64,000 nucleotides of DNA from Arachidicoccus rhizosphaerae (GCF_900107765.1 NZ_FNQY01000013.1:62001-126000), one strand, 5' to 3'; counted from the first letter of the stretch, positions 10,501-18,325 are shown. Notes: a model not told the origin generated them from the letters alone. Translations and numbers: made by a program.

Positions 10501-11849
10501 CAAGCAGGCTGCCTGGATATATGGATAGCACAAAAGCGCTTGGAGAGAACTGGAAGAGCGGCCAGCCGGGCCTGGCCTATATCTTCGGGAAGCAGCCCAC
10601 CAAAGAGTGGCTGGAAGCCAAGGCCAGAGATCATGTATTATCAACTGATCCTTATTTTAATGATTTGTACCGTCAGACCTATAATCAGAATTATACGATC
10701 AACGCACAGCTGGAACCGGTAAGGGACCTGGTAGTGGATCTGTCGCTTATGAAATCCTTCAATAAGGACTATTCAGAGCTCTTTAAAGATACGGCGGGTA
10801 CAGGAAGTTTTGAACATCTGAGCCCTTATAGTGCTGGTGGCTTTACGGTGTCGTATGTCGTGCTTCACGGACTATTTGAAAAACCTAAATCTGGTCAGAT
10901 TTCCAAGAGCTTCCAGCAGTTTTCAGATTTTAGGCAGATCATTTCTGGCAGGCTCGCGAAATCTAATCCCTATTATTCAGGCGGCATGGACGCCGACGGT
11001 TATGCCACCGGCTATGGCAGGTATGCGCAAAATGTGCTGATACCCGCATTTTTAGCGGCCTATACCGGGAAATCTCCTCAGTCTATCGGGCTGATAACAG
11101 AAGAGAATAAAGATATTAAGACCAATCCATTAGGCAGTATTTTCCCGATGCCCAACTGGAATATCACCTATTCCGGTTTAAGCCATCTGGGTAGCCTTGC
11201 AAGTATCTTATCAAATGTCACCCTCAGAAGCGGTTATAACGGTACGCTGTCCATGAACAGCTTTACCAGTTCTCTTAATTTTCAGGACAGGCTCATGCAG
11301 GGCATGCCTTCCTTTATTGATTCTACTTCCGGTAACTACGTCCCTTATTTCTTGATACCCAATATTACTGTTTCTGAGAGTTTCTCGCCTTTGGTAGGCA
11401 TCGATATTACTTTTTTAAACCAGAGCAATTTTCGCTTTGATTATGCAAGGACCAAGCAGCTGTCGCTAAGCCTGGTGGATTATCAGGTCAGTGAAGTAAG
11501 CTCGACGGAGTACTCTTTAGGATTTAATTATACCAGGCATAATGCCAAGCTGCCTTTTTTACCAAAGCCTAAAAAGTCCCAGGATGGGGTAGGGAATGAT
11601 CTCACCTTTGGTCTGGATCTGGCCATGAGCGATCAGCTGAATTCCAGCACAACACTTGATCAGACCAGTAACTATAGCACCGGAGGACAGAAGGTGATCT
11701 CCATTGCTCCTTCTATTAACTATATTCTCAATAGTCGGCTCAACCTGAAGTTTTATTTTAACCAGACCAGAAATATACCTTATGTGTCCACCACGCCGCC
11801 TATTGTCATGACCTCGGCTGGTGTACAGATCAGGTTGTCTTTGCAATAG
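4542..11849 (+). CDS. sprA: Type IX secretion translocon / gliding motility protein SprA
   Basis: A protein of 2435 aa, in the range of SprA/Sov proteins. SprA forms the very large outer-membrane beta barrel through which T9SS cargo passes. The start is a TTG; it gives a good signal peptide (KLLYRFLWVAGILLLAAAGLSAQ, cleavage after AQ), while any later start would lose it. The body has the family features: tandem N-terminal and middle repeats with motifs such as VDVTPQGNVDLSLGYEGQN, VKAQIQLGKLYITGAF and SGKVYIDDFESS, many aromatic beta strands, and a C-terminal strand ending in Gln. No frameshift was seen along 7.3 kb. Other T9SS genes are not in the window. ruvA lies just upstream, as in many relatives. 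Confidence 0.96.
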   Translation: MSNTYHKLLYRFLWVAGILLLAAAGLSAQSLQDSAGRPYYPYPIHDYYGYQFTDPSRPLNAFDQDRQADSSFLKAYVIYDSLTHQYRYFKKADSLDQHYRGDIEISQQDYLKLKGSQQDRQHFYEMSRSLDLLNFKQKRPRNRVDSSLFNRIFGLTKDGKKVDVTPQGNVDLSLGYEGQNIQNPTLSERARKTGNFDVNASANLNLLAQIGSKLSLPITYNTQSTFEFNNQFKLKYQGRDDELLKLVEAGNISFDSKATLMPSIQNLFGVKAQIQLGKLYITGAFANNRSERKSITLQGGGLSQKIDLSLSDYDENRNFLLGNYFEDHFNEVMADLPVVKSQVRILRMEVWVTNKTGATTNVRSVVGLMDLGENTPYNGNIQSLHSYNGLPDNGANDLYSSILAGGNTRNPSMVTSLLQARGMVSGQDFEKTYARKLDSTEYTYNPQAGFIALNQQLSPDAVLAVAYQYTYNGRTYQVGEFSQDVALDSTQGVQKVLFLKLLKGSSQQVQLPTWGWMMKNVYSLSVTGLQSDQFNLNVYYSEPSGGVKRYLPDAATGVKGKSIISVLGADRLNSQNDPAPDGQFDYVDGFTVLPSQGKIIFPVLEPFGKDLDSLGYQGVDQATKDKVIYYALYDSIKAIAQTYANLDRYSLQGTVKGSSSSQISLGAMNIPAGSVTVTAGGRTLTEGTDYTIDYNLGMIQIINQSILTSGTAVNVQFENNANLGTAQRNFMGFRLDYMASDKFSIGATMEKLTEQPYTYKTSYGEDPINNTMFGMDFNYHSEFPGLTKWLDKLPFYATTAPSSISAYGEAAVLKPGHAAQIGSGTSGKVYIDDFESSDNSFDLRYPLTAWTLASTPAGNGLFPEATLNDNLDYGKNRALLAWYNIEPTLQDRSNASNPLHKNLSELSDPRVRPVYEGELFPKQSVMSSALQSTTFDLSFYPTERGPYNFTSQAGDIDRNGKLSRPQDRWGGIMRALDQTDFVTSNVEYIEFWMQDPFIKEPNSSGGKLVFNLGDVSEDVLKDGKRFYENGLSTPGTPTSVDSSSVWGVSPVNPIQLTNAFNNVASDRVLQDVGFDGMNDQAEQRKHSLYLQSLAENFGTSSPIYQKALKDPSADDYKWYRDASFTSSDGILARYKYYNNTEGNSPVAGTNGSGASAATTYPDNEDLNGDNTINETEQYYEYDLNLKPGMTLTDPYIADVRTVTPKLANDSTAKEKWYLFRIPISEFTGKVGGISDFKSIRFMRMYLTGFQDSVTMRFARLGLVRNNWRAFAYNLDTTGSYTALPQNSTTALTVLSVNTEDNSERLPIPYKMPPGVQQLQSIMAAGGTSNGSVYLEKEQSMSLRVTNLAKGDARAVFKSIQLDLRSYGELSMYLHAESITGMHPVSNNDLTAVIRIGQDYLDNYYEVRIPLQVTMPSATATALEIWPDLNHLQLALQDLVALKLRRNSSGAPMNEIYRESTGGKTYSVKGNPNLGEVTSLLIGVENTNSTQAANFEVWTDELGLSKLNEHGGWAALGRVDLQLADLGSLSLSANTYSAGFGTLEQGVNDRYKNSMVQFDASATIDAGKLFPEKAGFSIPVYASFNKTVLTPEFDPYDLDVKMKDKLKLYHTQRERDSVKRMSLDQTTSKTISLSNVRFGRPGMKPHLWDISNFDFSYTFSNIDQSSPLIAQNTINKYYAGLGYTFNGKAHFIEPFKRLIKSKSPWLEFIRSFNINPTPSLLSFRTTVDRQMGIYTPRSVNLYASGTEVDTAETTFDKYFRMTRDYNLNWNLTRSLNLDFTANNLSYVDEPYGYLDTKAKRDSMWHNFWSGGRNTQYAQKASLSYNLPLDKLPFADWISMQYSYSVNYDWVASSLLAASLGNIIENGNSSNLNGQFDFRKLYDKSKFIRAALDTSSIPSLADSLRPEDQKRLDSLIKNLPSRKMVVKGLKGSERKLALRNWRAMKAAIKEAKLALHKKQVVRTSKAVSAAVRLLTMIKSVSVTYSSGYTSRLPGYMDSTKALGENWKSGQPGLAYIFGKQPTKEWLEAKARDHVLSTDPYFNDLYRQTYNQNYTINAQLEPVRDLVVDLSLMKSFNKDYSELFKDTAGTGSFEHLSPYSAGGFTVSYVVLHGLFEKPKSGQISKSFQQFSDFRQIISGRLAKSNPYYSGGMDADGYATGYGRYAQNVLIPAFLAAYTGKSPQSIGLITEENKDIKTNPLGSIFPMPNWNITYSGLSHLGSLASILSNVTLRSGYNGTLSMNSFTSSLNFQDRLMQGMPSFIDSTSGNYVPYFLIPNITVSESFSPLVGIDITFLNQSNFRFDYARTKQLSLSLVDYQVSEVSSTEYSLGFNYTRHNAKLPFLPKPKKSQDGVGNDLTFGLDLAMSDQLNSSTTLDQTSNYSTGGQKVISIAPSINYILNSRLNLKFYFNQTRNIPYVSTTPPIVMTSAGVQIRLSLQ

Positions 11850-11935
11850 ATTCAAGAGGGTACGTACGAGATTTACTTTTATTGGGTATATTTGAATCAT
11901 CGTTGCCAGTTTATAAGGCAATTAATAATAACAAC

Positions 11936-12481
11936 ATGGAAATAGGACAAAAATTCAATACCTTAACCTTAAAGGAATACTTCTTTTACATGGACAATCA
12001 TAAGAAGTATAAAGACTTTAATACGCTGGGCCTGTACCGGTCTATTTTAGAAAATAAAAAGCTGTCTGTTGAGGACAAAATAGTCGTTAGAGATTACGCA
12101 CATAAATTTTTCAAAAAAAGCTTTGACTTTCTTCAACTAAAAGATCCACAGACCTTTATGGCGGTGGAATATTTGGGCCAAGAACTGACAAAAGCTGACG
12201 AATATAAAAACTGGGAAAAGGTCGAGCGGAATCAACAAAGGATTTTGAAAGAAAAAAAAATAAAACATAGAAATTTTGGCAATTATTCCAAGCATAATTG
12301 CGGTTTTGATGATTGCTTTTGGAACGGTTTAATGATCAGACAAGGTTCCTGGTTTGCCGAAAACTCAATGCACTTTAACGGTGACATTAACAGATATCAG
12401 CAACAGGTTAAGTCAGATAGACGAAAATCTGACCGAAAAAGAGAAAAACAAATCATCAAACGAGAACTTGAGAATCAATAA
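11936..12481 (+). CDS. Uncharacterised protein, basic C-terminal tail
   Basis: A protein of 181 aa counted from the ATG at 11936. An in-frame TTG at 11882 would add 18 residues but begins only 33 nt after sprA and adds nothing recognisable, so I prefer the ATG. The central part is charged and helical (YFFYMDNHKKYKDFNTLGLY; a later stretch of Lys/Arg/Asn). It has three Cys (two in NCGFDDCFWNG) and a strongly basic, repetitive tail (KSDRRKSDRKREKQ) that could bind nucleic acid. No signal peptide or membrane segment. No family recognised. Confidence 0.6.
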   Translation: MEIGQKFNTLTLKEYFFYMDNHKKYKDFNTLGLYRSILENKKLSVEDKIVVRDYAHKFFKKSFDFLQLKDPQTFMAVEYLGQELTKADEYKNWEKVERNQQRILKEKKIKHRNFGNYSKHNCGFDDCFWNGLMIRQGSWFAENSMHFNGDINRYQQQVKSDRRKSDRKREKQIIKRELENQ

Positions 12482-12806
12482 AATAATCTGCTAATACGGG
12501 GGTGCCAAAGCAGTCTCGAATGGTTAGGGTGGAATGTTATTGCGGGTTTTAGGCCTTAATGGAGCCGATATTGAAAAATAACGCCGTAGTTGATGTTCGA
12601 CAAGCGGCCTAAACGAAGGGAGACTTAAAGCAATAGGAGGAGACGCAAGCGTAAATCTTTTTTTGATTAAAGTGTGTTCGCTGACTCAATAACAAGGGGC
12701 AATGTGGCAGTGATGCTTACGGTGTATTTAATACGAACCGGAAATTGTTAACCGCTGAAGTAGTCTACAAGATATTTTTTATTAGGTAAGAATAAACTTT
12801 GATACG
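12482..12806. other. Intergenic region without a recognisable gene
   Basis: About 325 nt between two unknown genes. Short open stretches exist in several frames (for example one ending in TAA at about 12785) but none has a start, length or recognisable motif. The G-rich segment near 12500 and the purine-rich segment near 12640 have no clear hairpin. It may be a decayed gene; nothing can be named. Confidence 0.4.
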
Positions 12807-13571
12807 ATGCGTCAAATGCTATTTTTGATATTATTTTTACTCTACTCTGTTACCTCATTTACACAAGAGTATATAAAGGATGATGTGGACAGGGTTAAAA
12901 GTTTTCCGGAGAGAATGGTTTACTATAAACACGAATGCCCATTGGTTAATGGCAAGGGGTGGAGTAGTATTTATTTTCTTAACAAATTGGGTAAGGTAGA
13001 TTCGGTTAGGAGTTGCTCTTATGGCAAATTAATTCAAATCTTTAGATACTTTTATAATGACCAAGGACTTCTTATTGAACAAAATCAAATTTACCCCAAT
13101 TTGACGAGGAATATACAATACAATTATTATTACCAATATGATTATGATGAGAAAGGTAGAGTTAAGGTTGAAAAAATGTTTGAAGATAGTCTCTATAAAA
13201 AGTTAATAAGTGTAAAGGATAGCTTCGTATATGATTTAAAAAATCATGTAATTTCTTTAAATTTTTCATACCCAAATAGTAATCAAGATAAATCTCCTTC
13301 AAAGGTATTGTTTGGTTATGATGAATTTGGACAAAAGATTTATAAAATATTGCCTGGAAATGGCGACTCTTCAATCTATAGATATTCCGATGATAAAAAT
13401 GGATTTGTGGATAGTGTATATGAAGAACTTCAATATACTATTTTAAGAGATGTTAGAAAAGTAAGTTATCGACTGAGTTATAAAACGGACAGGAAGGGAA
13501 ACTGGGAGAAATGCTATGCCCATTTAAATGGGAAAACTTATTTGTATATTGTTAGGAAAATCTATTATTAG
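12807..13571 (+). CDS. Secreted protein with YD-like repeats, unknown function
   Basis: A protein of 254 aa with a signal peptide (MRQMLFLILFLLYSVTSFTQ, likely cut after Q20). The mature part is rich in Tyr, Asp and Lys and contains degenerate repeats of the YD/RHS style: YFYNDQGLLIE, YQYDYDEKGRVKVE, FGYDEFGQKIY, YKTDRKGNWEKCY. Such repeats occur in secreted wall or cell-surface proteins of Bacteroidota, but this is much too short to be a complete Rhs toxin. The gene is clearly more AT-rich than the flanking housekeeping genes, as is the next gene. Possibly horizontally acquired. Confidence 0.6.
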   Translation: MRQMLFLILFLLYSVTSFTQEYIKDDVDRVKSFPERMVYYKHECPLVNGKGWSSIYFLNKLGKVDSVRSCSYGKLIQIFRYFYNDQGLLIEQNQIYPNLTRNIQYNYYYQYDYDEKGRVKVEKMFEDSLYKKLISVKDSFVYDLKNHVISLNFSYPNSNQDKSPSKVLFGYDEFGQKIYKILPGNGDSSIYRYSDDKNGFVDSVYEELQYTILRDVRKVSYRLSYKTDRKGNWEKCYAHLNGKTYLYIVRKIYY

Positions 13572-13622
13572 GAGGGATGCATCGTACTTTATTCAGGCCA
13601 TAGATAAGTTAAAACGGTAAAT

Positions 13623-14222
13623 ATGTTTAAGAGAGTATTGATATTGGGTTTGATTGTAGGAATTCTAATGATTGGCTTTTATAATTTTTTCATCAAAGGA
13701 TGGTACGTATTTAAAAATGACGCAAAAACACCAAAAGAATTTTTGAATGAGACTACGGTTGCCAATAGTGTTTATACTAAGGACAGTCTTCAATTAATCC
13801 GGCAATTAAAAGTTTTATTATCCAATAGAATTGGATTCTTCCATGATTCCTTTTATTCAGATTCAACAATTCTCATGATTGACACCATCGTCTATAGCCC
13901 GATGAAAAACAAACTCGCTTTTAATGTTATTACAAAAAACCCAACTGCCAGACAATTGATTCCAGATAGGGATTATGAATGGTATTTTGATGCAGCCACT
14001 TTTATAGGTATTAGGGACAGCGGCGATTTTTTATTGCAATTGATAGGCTCCTCTTTTACAAATTCAAGAGATTTGCATTCCTTATCAAAAGAAATAAGAA
14101 AAGACCGCTTTGAAAAGTTTATCTCTGAAAATAAAAAAGATGATTACAGATTTAACTTAAATGATATCCGGTTTTGGAACAGCTCCATTTGGAAAAAACT
14201 TGACAGTTTAAATCGTCCATAA
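13623..14222 (+). CDS. Membrane-anchored protein of unknown function
   Basis: A protein of 199 aa with one N-terminal hydrophobic segment (about residues 5-24, LILGLIVGILMIGFYNFF) that serves as an uncleaved anchor or signal; the rest is polar and probably periplasmic. No family recognised. It follows the YD-repeat gene by 51 nt on the same strand and shares its AT-rich codon use, so the two may form a small acquired unit. A partner or immunity role is possible but nothing in the sequence proves it. Confidence 0.55.
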   Translation: MFKRVLILGLIVGILMIGFYNFFIKGWYVFKNDAKTPKEFLNETTVANSVYTKDSLQLIRQLKVLLSNRIGFFHDSFYSDSTILMIDTIVYSPMKNKLAFNVITKNPTARQLIPDRDYEWYFDAATFIGIRDSGDFLLQLIGSSFTNSRDLHSLSKEIRKDRFEKFISENKKDDYRFNLNDIRFWNSSIWKKLDSLNRP

Positions 14223-14293
14223 AGACTGACTTCAAAATTAAGGGTATTTTTAAGCAGCAGATTAATTGTAAATCATTCATCGTATAAATTACC

Positions 14294-15295
14294 TTACCCT
14301 GCTTTTTCTAATATTTCCGGTGCATCAAGGACCTCCTTTAATTGAGCGGAAAGGAGCGTTGGGTCTTTTTGGATTTCACCGGACGCAACAGGTAGCTTTT
14401 TAGTTTTTTTGTCTGCACTACTTAAGAAAAATATAGTGGATATTATCATCAGGCTGCCTATCCAGTCCATTAACTGAAAGGAGGTATGCAGCCAGACGAC
14501 GGCCAGTATGGTAGCTGATAGCGGTTCTGCAGAGGCCAGTAAACTGGTCATCTGACCACCGATTAATTGAACGGCTGTCATGTAAAGACTAAAAGCGATC
14601 AGTGTGCCAAATAGGATGATAAATCCGACTGCTCCAATCGCTAACATGTCCCAGCTGCCAGTTGCCTGCCAGGGAGCATGAATACAGCTGAATAAGATTC
14701 CACCAATGAGCATGGACCAGCCTATGATAATAGACGATTTGTAGGCAGATAGTAATCTTAATGGCTGGAGGGTATAAATAGCCAGAGCAACGGCCGAACT
14801 TAAACCTAATACTAAAGCTGTTTTTGAGATCGCCAGCGTCCCAAAATGACCATGGGTGACTAACAAAATGGTGCCGAGTGTTGCCAGTATAATTGCAATG
14901 CCTGTGGCGATACCTGGTAGCTTTCTGCTTTTAATGGCCAGATAGATGGCAATAAGGACTGGCCCTGCATATTGCAATACAGTGGCTGTTCCCGCATTTG
15001 AATGCCTGATAGCAGCAAAGTAGGTATATTGTACGGCAACCATACCAAAAATGGTAAATGTAATGAGAGCAATACTGTCGTTTTTCCTTTTAAATATGGA
15101 TAGTAGCGGCAGCTTTTGAATAAAACCCGCATATAACAGTAACAGTACCCCTGCACCCAGCATCCGGACGGTTATCATCCACTCAACACTAATGCCCCTT
15201 TTTTGAAATAGATACTGACAGAAGGTTCCGGAAAAGCCCCAGCAAATAGCCGCTGAGATGGCCATTATAAAGCCCTGTAAAGTTGGTTTTTTCAT
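14294..15295 (-). CDS. EamA/DMT-family metabolite exporter
   Basis: A protein of 333 aa with about ten hydrophobic segments in two repeated EamA halves (first half from GFIMAISAAICWGFSGTFCQ, second from LVLGLSSAVALAIYTLQP). Transporters of this drug/metabolite superfamily usually export amino acids or related small molecules. A polar C-terminal extension of about 35 residues follows the last membrane segment. It is divergent from an Lrp/AsnC regulator with a 169-nt gap, an arrangement that often means the regulator controls an amino-acid exporter. The substrate is not known. Confidence 0.85.
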   Translation of the reverse strand: MKKPTLQGFIMAISAAICWGFSGTFCQYLFQKRGISVEWMITVRMLGAGVLLLLYAGFIQKLPLLSIFKRKNDSIALITFTIFGMVAVQYTYFAAIRHSNAGTATVLQYAGPVLIAIYLAIKSRKLPGIATGIAIILATLGTILLVTHGHFGTLAISKTALVLGLSSAVALAIYTLQPLRLLSAYKSSIIIGWSMLIGGILFSCIHAPWQATGSWDMLAIGAVGFIILFGTLIAFSLYMTAVQLIGGQMTSLLASAEPLSATILAVVWLHTSFQLMDWIGSLMIISTIFFLSSADKKTKKLPVASGEIQKDPTLLSAQLKEVLDAPEILEKAG

Positions 15296-15375
15296 GAAAT
15301 ATAATGATGATTAAGAGTTCGGGTGCAAATTTCTATTATATAGATGATGTTTTTTGCTTAATTTTAAGGGTGTTT

Positions 15376-15392
15376 GTGCAACAAAATTGCAC
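15376..15392. promoter_or_regulatory. Candidate operator, GTGCAA-N5-TTGCAC
   Basis: Perfect 6-bp inverted repeat with an AT-only-interrupted spacer, in the gap between the divergent EamA exporter and the Lrp/AsnC gene. Position and symmetry fit a site for the adjacent regulator, but a 6-bp arm can occur by chance. A TAGGTTTG box at 15421-15428 is a possible -7 element for the regulator gene. Confidence 0.4.
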
Positions 15393-15464
15393 CGGGTCTT
15401 CAATTTTAAACAGCTTACCCTAGGTTTGAGATTTTGGGTTGCCTTCTTTTAAAATCAACTTACA

Positions 15465-15920
15465 ATGGATCAGTTTGATAAACAGATATTAGCGATACTC
15501 CAAAAAGACAATCAGACCCCTCAAAGGGATATTGGCGAAAGGGTGGGACTGTCTGCCGCTGCCGTGCAAAGAAGGATAAAAAGAATGCGTGCCGACGGTG
15601 TCATACAGGCAGATATAGCGGTGCTTAACAGAGAGAGCATGGGTAGCCCGATTACGCTCATGGTAGAGGTATTTTTGGATAGCGAGAAGATAGAAGAAAT
15701 CGACGCTGTAAAAAAATTGTTTTTAAGTGCCAGTGAGGTGCAGCAATGTTATTATGTGACCGGAGAGTCCGATTTTATGTTGGTAATAGTTGTGGCTAGT
15801 ATGACGGAGTATGAAAAGTTAACCAGAAAATTATTCTTCGGCTCCAAAAATGTGCGCAGGTTCAGAACCATTATTGTAATGGGTGTAGAAAAGCTGGGTC
15901 TGGAAGTACCTATTGTTTAA
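15465..15920 (+). CDS. Lrp/AsnC-family transcriptional regulator
   Basis: A protein of 151 aa, typical length. The N-terminal helix-turn-helix (DKQILAILQKDNQTPQRDIGERVGLSAAAVQRRIKRM) is followed by an AsnC/RAM ligand-binding domain with the conserved VTGESDFMLVIVV strand pair. Such proteins are octameric or hexadecameric DNA-binding proteins that sense amino acids. It is divergent from the EamA exporter, its probable target, and followed after 11 nt by a MutS-like gene on the same strand, with which it may be cotranscribed. Confidence 0.93.
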   Translation: MDQFDKQILAILQKDNQTPQRDIGERVGLSAAAVQRRIKRMRADGVIQADIAVLNRESMGSPITLMVEVFLDSEKIEEIDAVKKLFLSASEVQQCYYVTGESDFMLVIVVASMTEYEKLTRKLFFGSKNVRRFRTIIVMGVEKLGLEVPIV

Positions 15921-15931
15921 TATAAAAATAT

Positions 15932-17479
15932 ATGGAAGATTATATAAGACTGTATTACAATCAGCAACCTCAGGCTAAAGAGATGATCCTTGAAAAATCT
16001 GATCAGGATATAGACCTGGATAATACTTTTGACTTGTTGGATTTTACGAGCTCCGTAATTGGGAAGCAGTATTTGTATTATAGATTGAAATATCCATTTA
16101 ATGACTACAGCAGATTAGCAGAACTGGAAGATCAATTGCAGAGGATGGCCTCAGATGAGCCTTTCAGGCTTGTGTTTGAAAAGGAGGCGAAAGTACTGTC
16201 GCATCAGGATAGTTCCGATCTTCCCTATCTTATTTTTAGCAGCCATCTAAAAACCCTCTGGTATTATAAATGGATTCCCTGTTTGCAGGCGCTACTTGTA
16301 ATTGGTGTTATCCTTTCTTTATTTTTTCACTGGGGATTTGTGGTGCTGATTGCTTTATTTGGATTTCATCTGTATTTACATTTTCATAATAAAATGGTGC
16401 TGGATACATACCGGAAGAGTTTGAATTCGGTGATTACCTTGTATGATTTCTGTAGCACCATTCAAAAAAAGGCTAAGGGTAGCATGATGGAAAATGAGCA
16501 AACTATCGAAGCTTTTAACAGCCTGAAACAAGTACGGAAAAAACTTAGTATTAACCAGTCCTTGCAACTTTTTACCTCTTCGGAACTTTATATGTTGCCC
16601 TGGCTGCTATATGAGTTGATAAAGGCTTTTACGCTAATTGAGGTCGGTGCGTCCCGATTTATAGTAAGAGAAGTGAACCTGAAAAAAGATAGGATTCATA
16701 CGCTTTTTAAAGCAGTCGGAAAGGCAGATTTTTTATTATCCATTGTAAAACTCAGAAGGGCTGAGGGATGTTGTGTGCCTGAACTGGTAGACAGCGTGGC
16801 TCAGGTTGATATAAAAGGATTATATCATCCGGTCATTGAAAACTGTGTAAAAAATGATTTTTCGCCTAAAGGCGGGGCGGTACTTATTACCGGATCGAAT
16901 GCTGCCGGTAAAAGCACATTTTTAAGATCCATGGCGTTGAATAATTTACTGGCCGGATCTATACATACCTGTTTTGCCGATTCCTTTGCCTGCCCTTTGC
17001 TTATTACCTTGGCGGCAATGCACCATATGGATGCGATAAGCGAGGGGATCAGTCATTACCAACGCGAGGTGAAAGACATGGTGGAGATTTTTAATTTTTC
17101 TAGTCACCATCCCTGCCTTTTACTATTTGATGAACCGTTTAACGGTACCAATAGCAGAGAGAGGGTCGCCATAGCTGCCTCAGTACTGGAATATTTTGCA
17201 AAGCAGTCAACAAGGCCCTTTGGTGGTGGACCTATGATTATCGTGGCCAGCCATGATTTTGCTTTACTTGAGTTATTGGAATCATCTTACAAAATGTATT
17301 ATTTTAATGAGCAGGTGCACCCAGATGGTAAATTGTCCTTTGATTACCGTTTAAAAGTGGGTAAAAAGGTTACCCGTAATGCACTTGAACTGATTAAAAT
17401 TGAAGGATTCCCAACAGAGATTGTTGAGAAGGCCAATCAAATTTACATGGAAATGGAAAAAGACGGGTTTGTTGAATAA
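15932..17479 (+). CDS. Membrane-anchored MutS-family ATPase
   Basis: A protein of 515 aa. The C-terminal half is a MutS ATPase domain: Walker A GSNAAGKST beginning near residue 321, Walker B LLLFDEPFNGTN near residue 400, and the later ASHD switch. The lever/clamp region is present in reduced form, but the N-terminal mismatch-binding domain (with the Phe-X-Glu motif) is absent. Two adjacent hydrophobic segments at roughly residues 108-150 (CLQALLVIGVILSLFFHWGF and following) suggest a membrane hairpin. Relatives are annotated as MutS-related proteins in Bacteroidota; a mismatch-repair role is doubtful. Cotranscription with the Lrp gene is likely. Confidence 0.85.
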   Translation: MEDYIRLYYNQQPQAKEMILEKSDQDIDLDNTFDLLDFTSSVIGKQYLYYRLKYPFNDYSRLAELEDQLQRMASDEPFRLVFEKEAKVLSHQDSSDLPYLIFSSHLKTLWYYKWIPCLQALLVIGVILSLFFHWGFVVLIALFGFHLYLHFHNKMVLDTYRKSLNSVITLYDFCSTIQKKAKGSMMENEQTIEAFNSLKQVRKKLSINQSLQLFTSSELYMLPWLLYELIKAFTLIEVGASRFIVREVNLKKDRIHTLFKAVGKADFLLSIVKLRRAEGCCVPELVDSVAQVDIKGLYHPVIENCVKNDFSPKGGAVLITGSNAAGKSTFLRSMALNNLLAGSIHTCFADSFACPLLITLAAMHHMDAISEGISHYQREVKDMVEIFNFSSHHPCLLLFDEPFNGTNSRERVAIAASVLEYFAKQSTRPFGGGPMIIVASHDFALLELLESSYKMYYFNEQVHPDGKLSFDYRLKVGKKVTRNALELIKIEGFPTEIVEKANQIYMEMEKDGFVE

Positions 17480-17493
17480 AGGTATCTCTTGGG

Positions 17494-17724
17494 TTAACTT
17501 TCGTTAGATTGGCGTTCATCTAAATTTTGGGCAGCAATCGAGAACATATCTTGTAGGCCTTGGCTAGTGATAATCCATTGTTCTGCTTCTGACACCAATT
17601 CGTCTAGGACACTTAAGTCAGCACTACTGCCGATTGTTTTAATCACACGGTAACTTCCCCGGCTTTTGTCAATTACCTGGACACTAATTATCCCGCTTTT
17701 ATTCGCCTTTTTTCGAGCATACAT
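17494..17724 (-). pseudogene. N-terminal fragment of an IS1634/IS4-type transposase
   Basis: A 76-residue reading frame whose first part (MYARKKANKSGIISVQVIDK, then SRGSYRVIKTIGSSAD) matches the N terminus of IS1634-group transposases. The DDE catalytic domain is missing: the frame stops after about 76 codons and nothing transposase-like follows. An in-frame ATG at 17763 would add residues encoded by a palindrome and is less likely. Interpretation: remnant of an insertion sequence. It converges on the MutS-like gene with a 14-nt gap. Confidence 0.7.
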
Positions 17725-17750
17725 ATTACGAAAATACAACTTAAATAAAC

Positions 17751-17776
17751 CTGGGACACCCAAATGGGTGTCCCAG
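17751..17776. repeat. Perfect 11-bp palindrome beside the transposase remnant
   Basis: CTGGGACACCC (17751-17761), AAAT loop, GGGTGTCCCAG (17766-17776). It lies just upstream of the transposase start. It may be the terminal part of the lost element, or a hairpin in the transposase mRNA leader that limits its expression; no second copy is seen in the window. Confidence 0.55.
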
Positions 17777-18134
17777 AAATTTCAATTTATTGAAAATAAA
17801 CGAGTTATAAATCGTTGATAAAGGATGATGTCAAAGTCAGGAAGTTACCAAAATTTAGTAAAAAATCACACCGGAATGTAACAAAATGATTATTAGTATG
17901 TTATATAATGTTGATAACAAGCCATCTTAACCAGCATTTCTGTAAAAATAGTTTTATTTATAATATTTACGGCTGGGTTTCAGCCAAATACCTTCAGAAA
18001 TCTGCTATTTAGGGAAACCATGCTAATTTTAATTAGAGGTGTCCATTTAGCTTACTTTACCTTATGATTACAATTTGTTTTTCATTGTCTAGAAACAATT
18101 TATTTGAAAATACGCTTCAATTGTGCAGACTCAT
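17777..18134. other. AT-rich intergenic scar, no gene recognised
   Basis: About 360 nt between the transposase remnant and the ATPase remnant. The only visible structure is a short GGCTG-N5-CAGCC repeat near 17970. No reading frame of useful length, no RNA gene recognised. The flanking remnants suggest rearranged mobile DNA. Confidence 0.4.
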
Positions 18135-18281
18135 TCATATATACTTTTTAATTTTCTCAGTGGTCGATATAAAATCGGTATATTTTATGTTGCCATAAAT
18201 AGCAATTAGTTCTGCTTCTTTTGATTCAAGGGCACGGTTTAATTCAAAAAGTTCTTCTTTCCTTCCTATAATATTAGACAT
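18135..18281 (-). pseudogene. N-terminal stub of an ATPase_2 (PF01637-type) ATP-binding protein
   Basis: A 48-codon frame. Residues 1-30 (MSNIIGRKEELFELNRALES then KEAELIAIYG) match the start of the common Bacteroidota ATP-binding protein family, in which IYGRRRVGKT (Walker A) should follow. Here the frame goes directly to NIKYTDFISTTEKIKKYI and stops, so the nucleotide-binding core is gone. Probably an internal-deletion remnant; a functional micro-protein is unlikely. Confidence 0.6.
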
Positions 18282-18325
18282 ATGTTCTTTTTTGTAGCTA
18301 AATACAGTTGTTAAAATATGTTAAA

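Noticed and set aside
12482-12806. Fragments of a decayed Rhs-like gene
   Set aside because: Translations in all frames gave no recognisable motif longer than chance.
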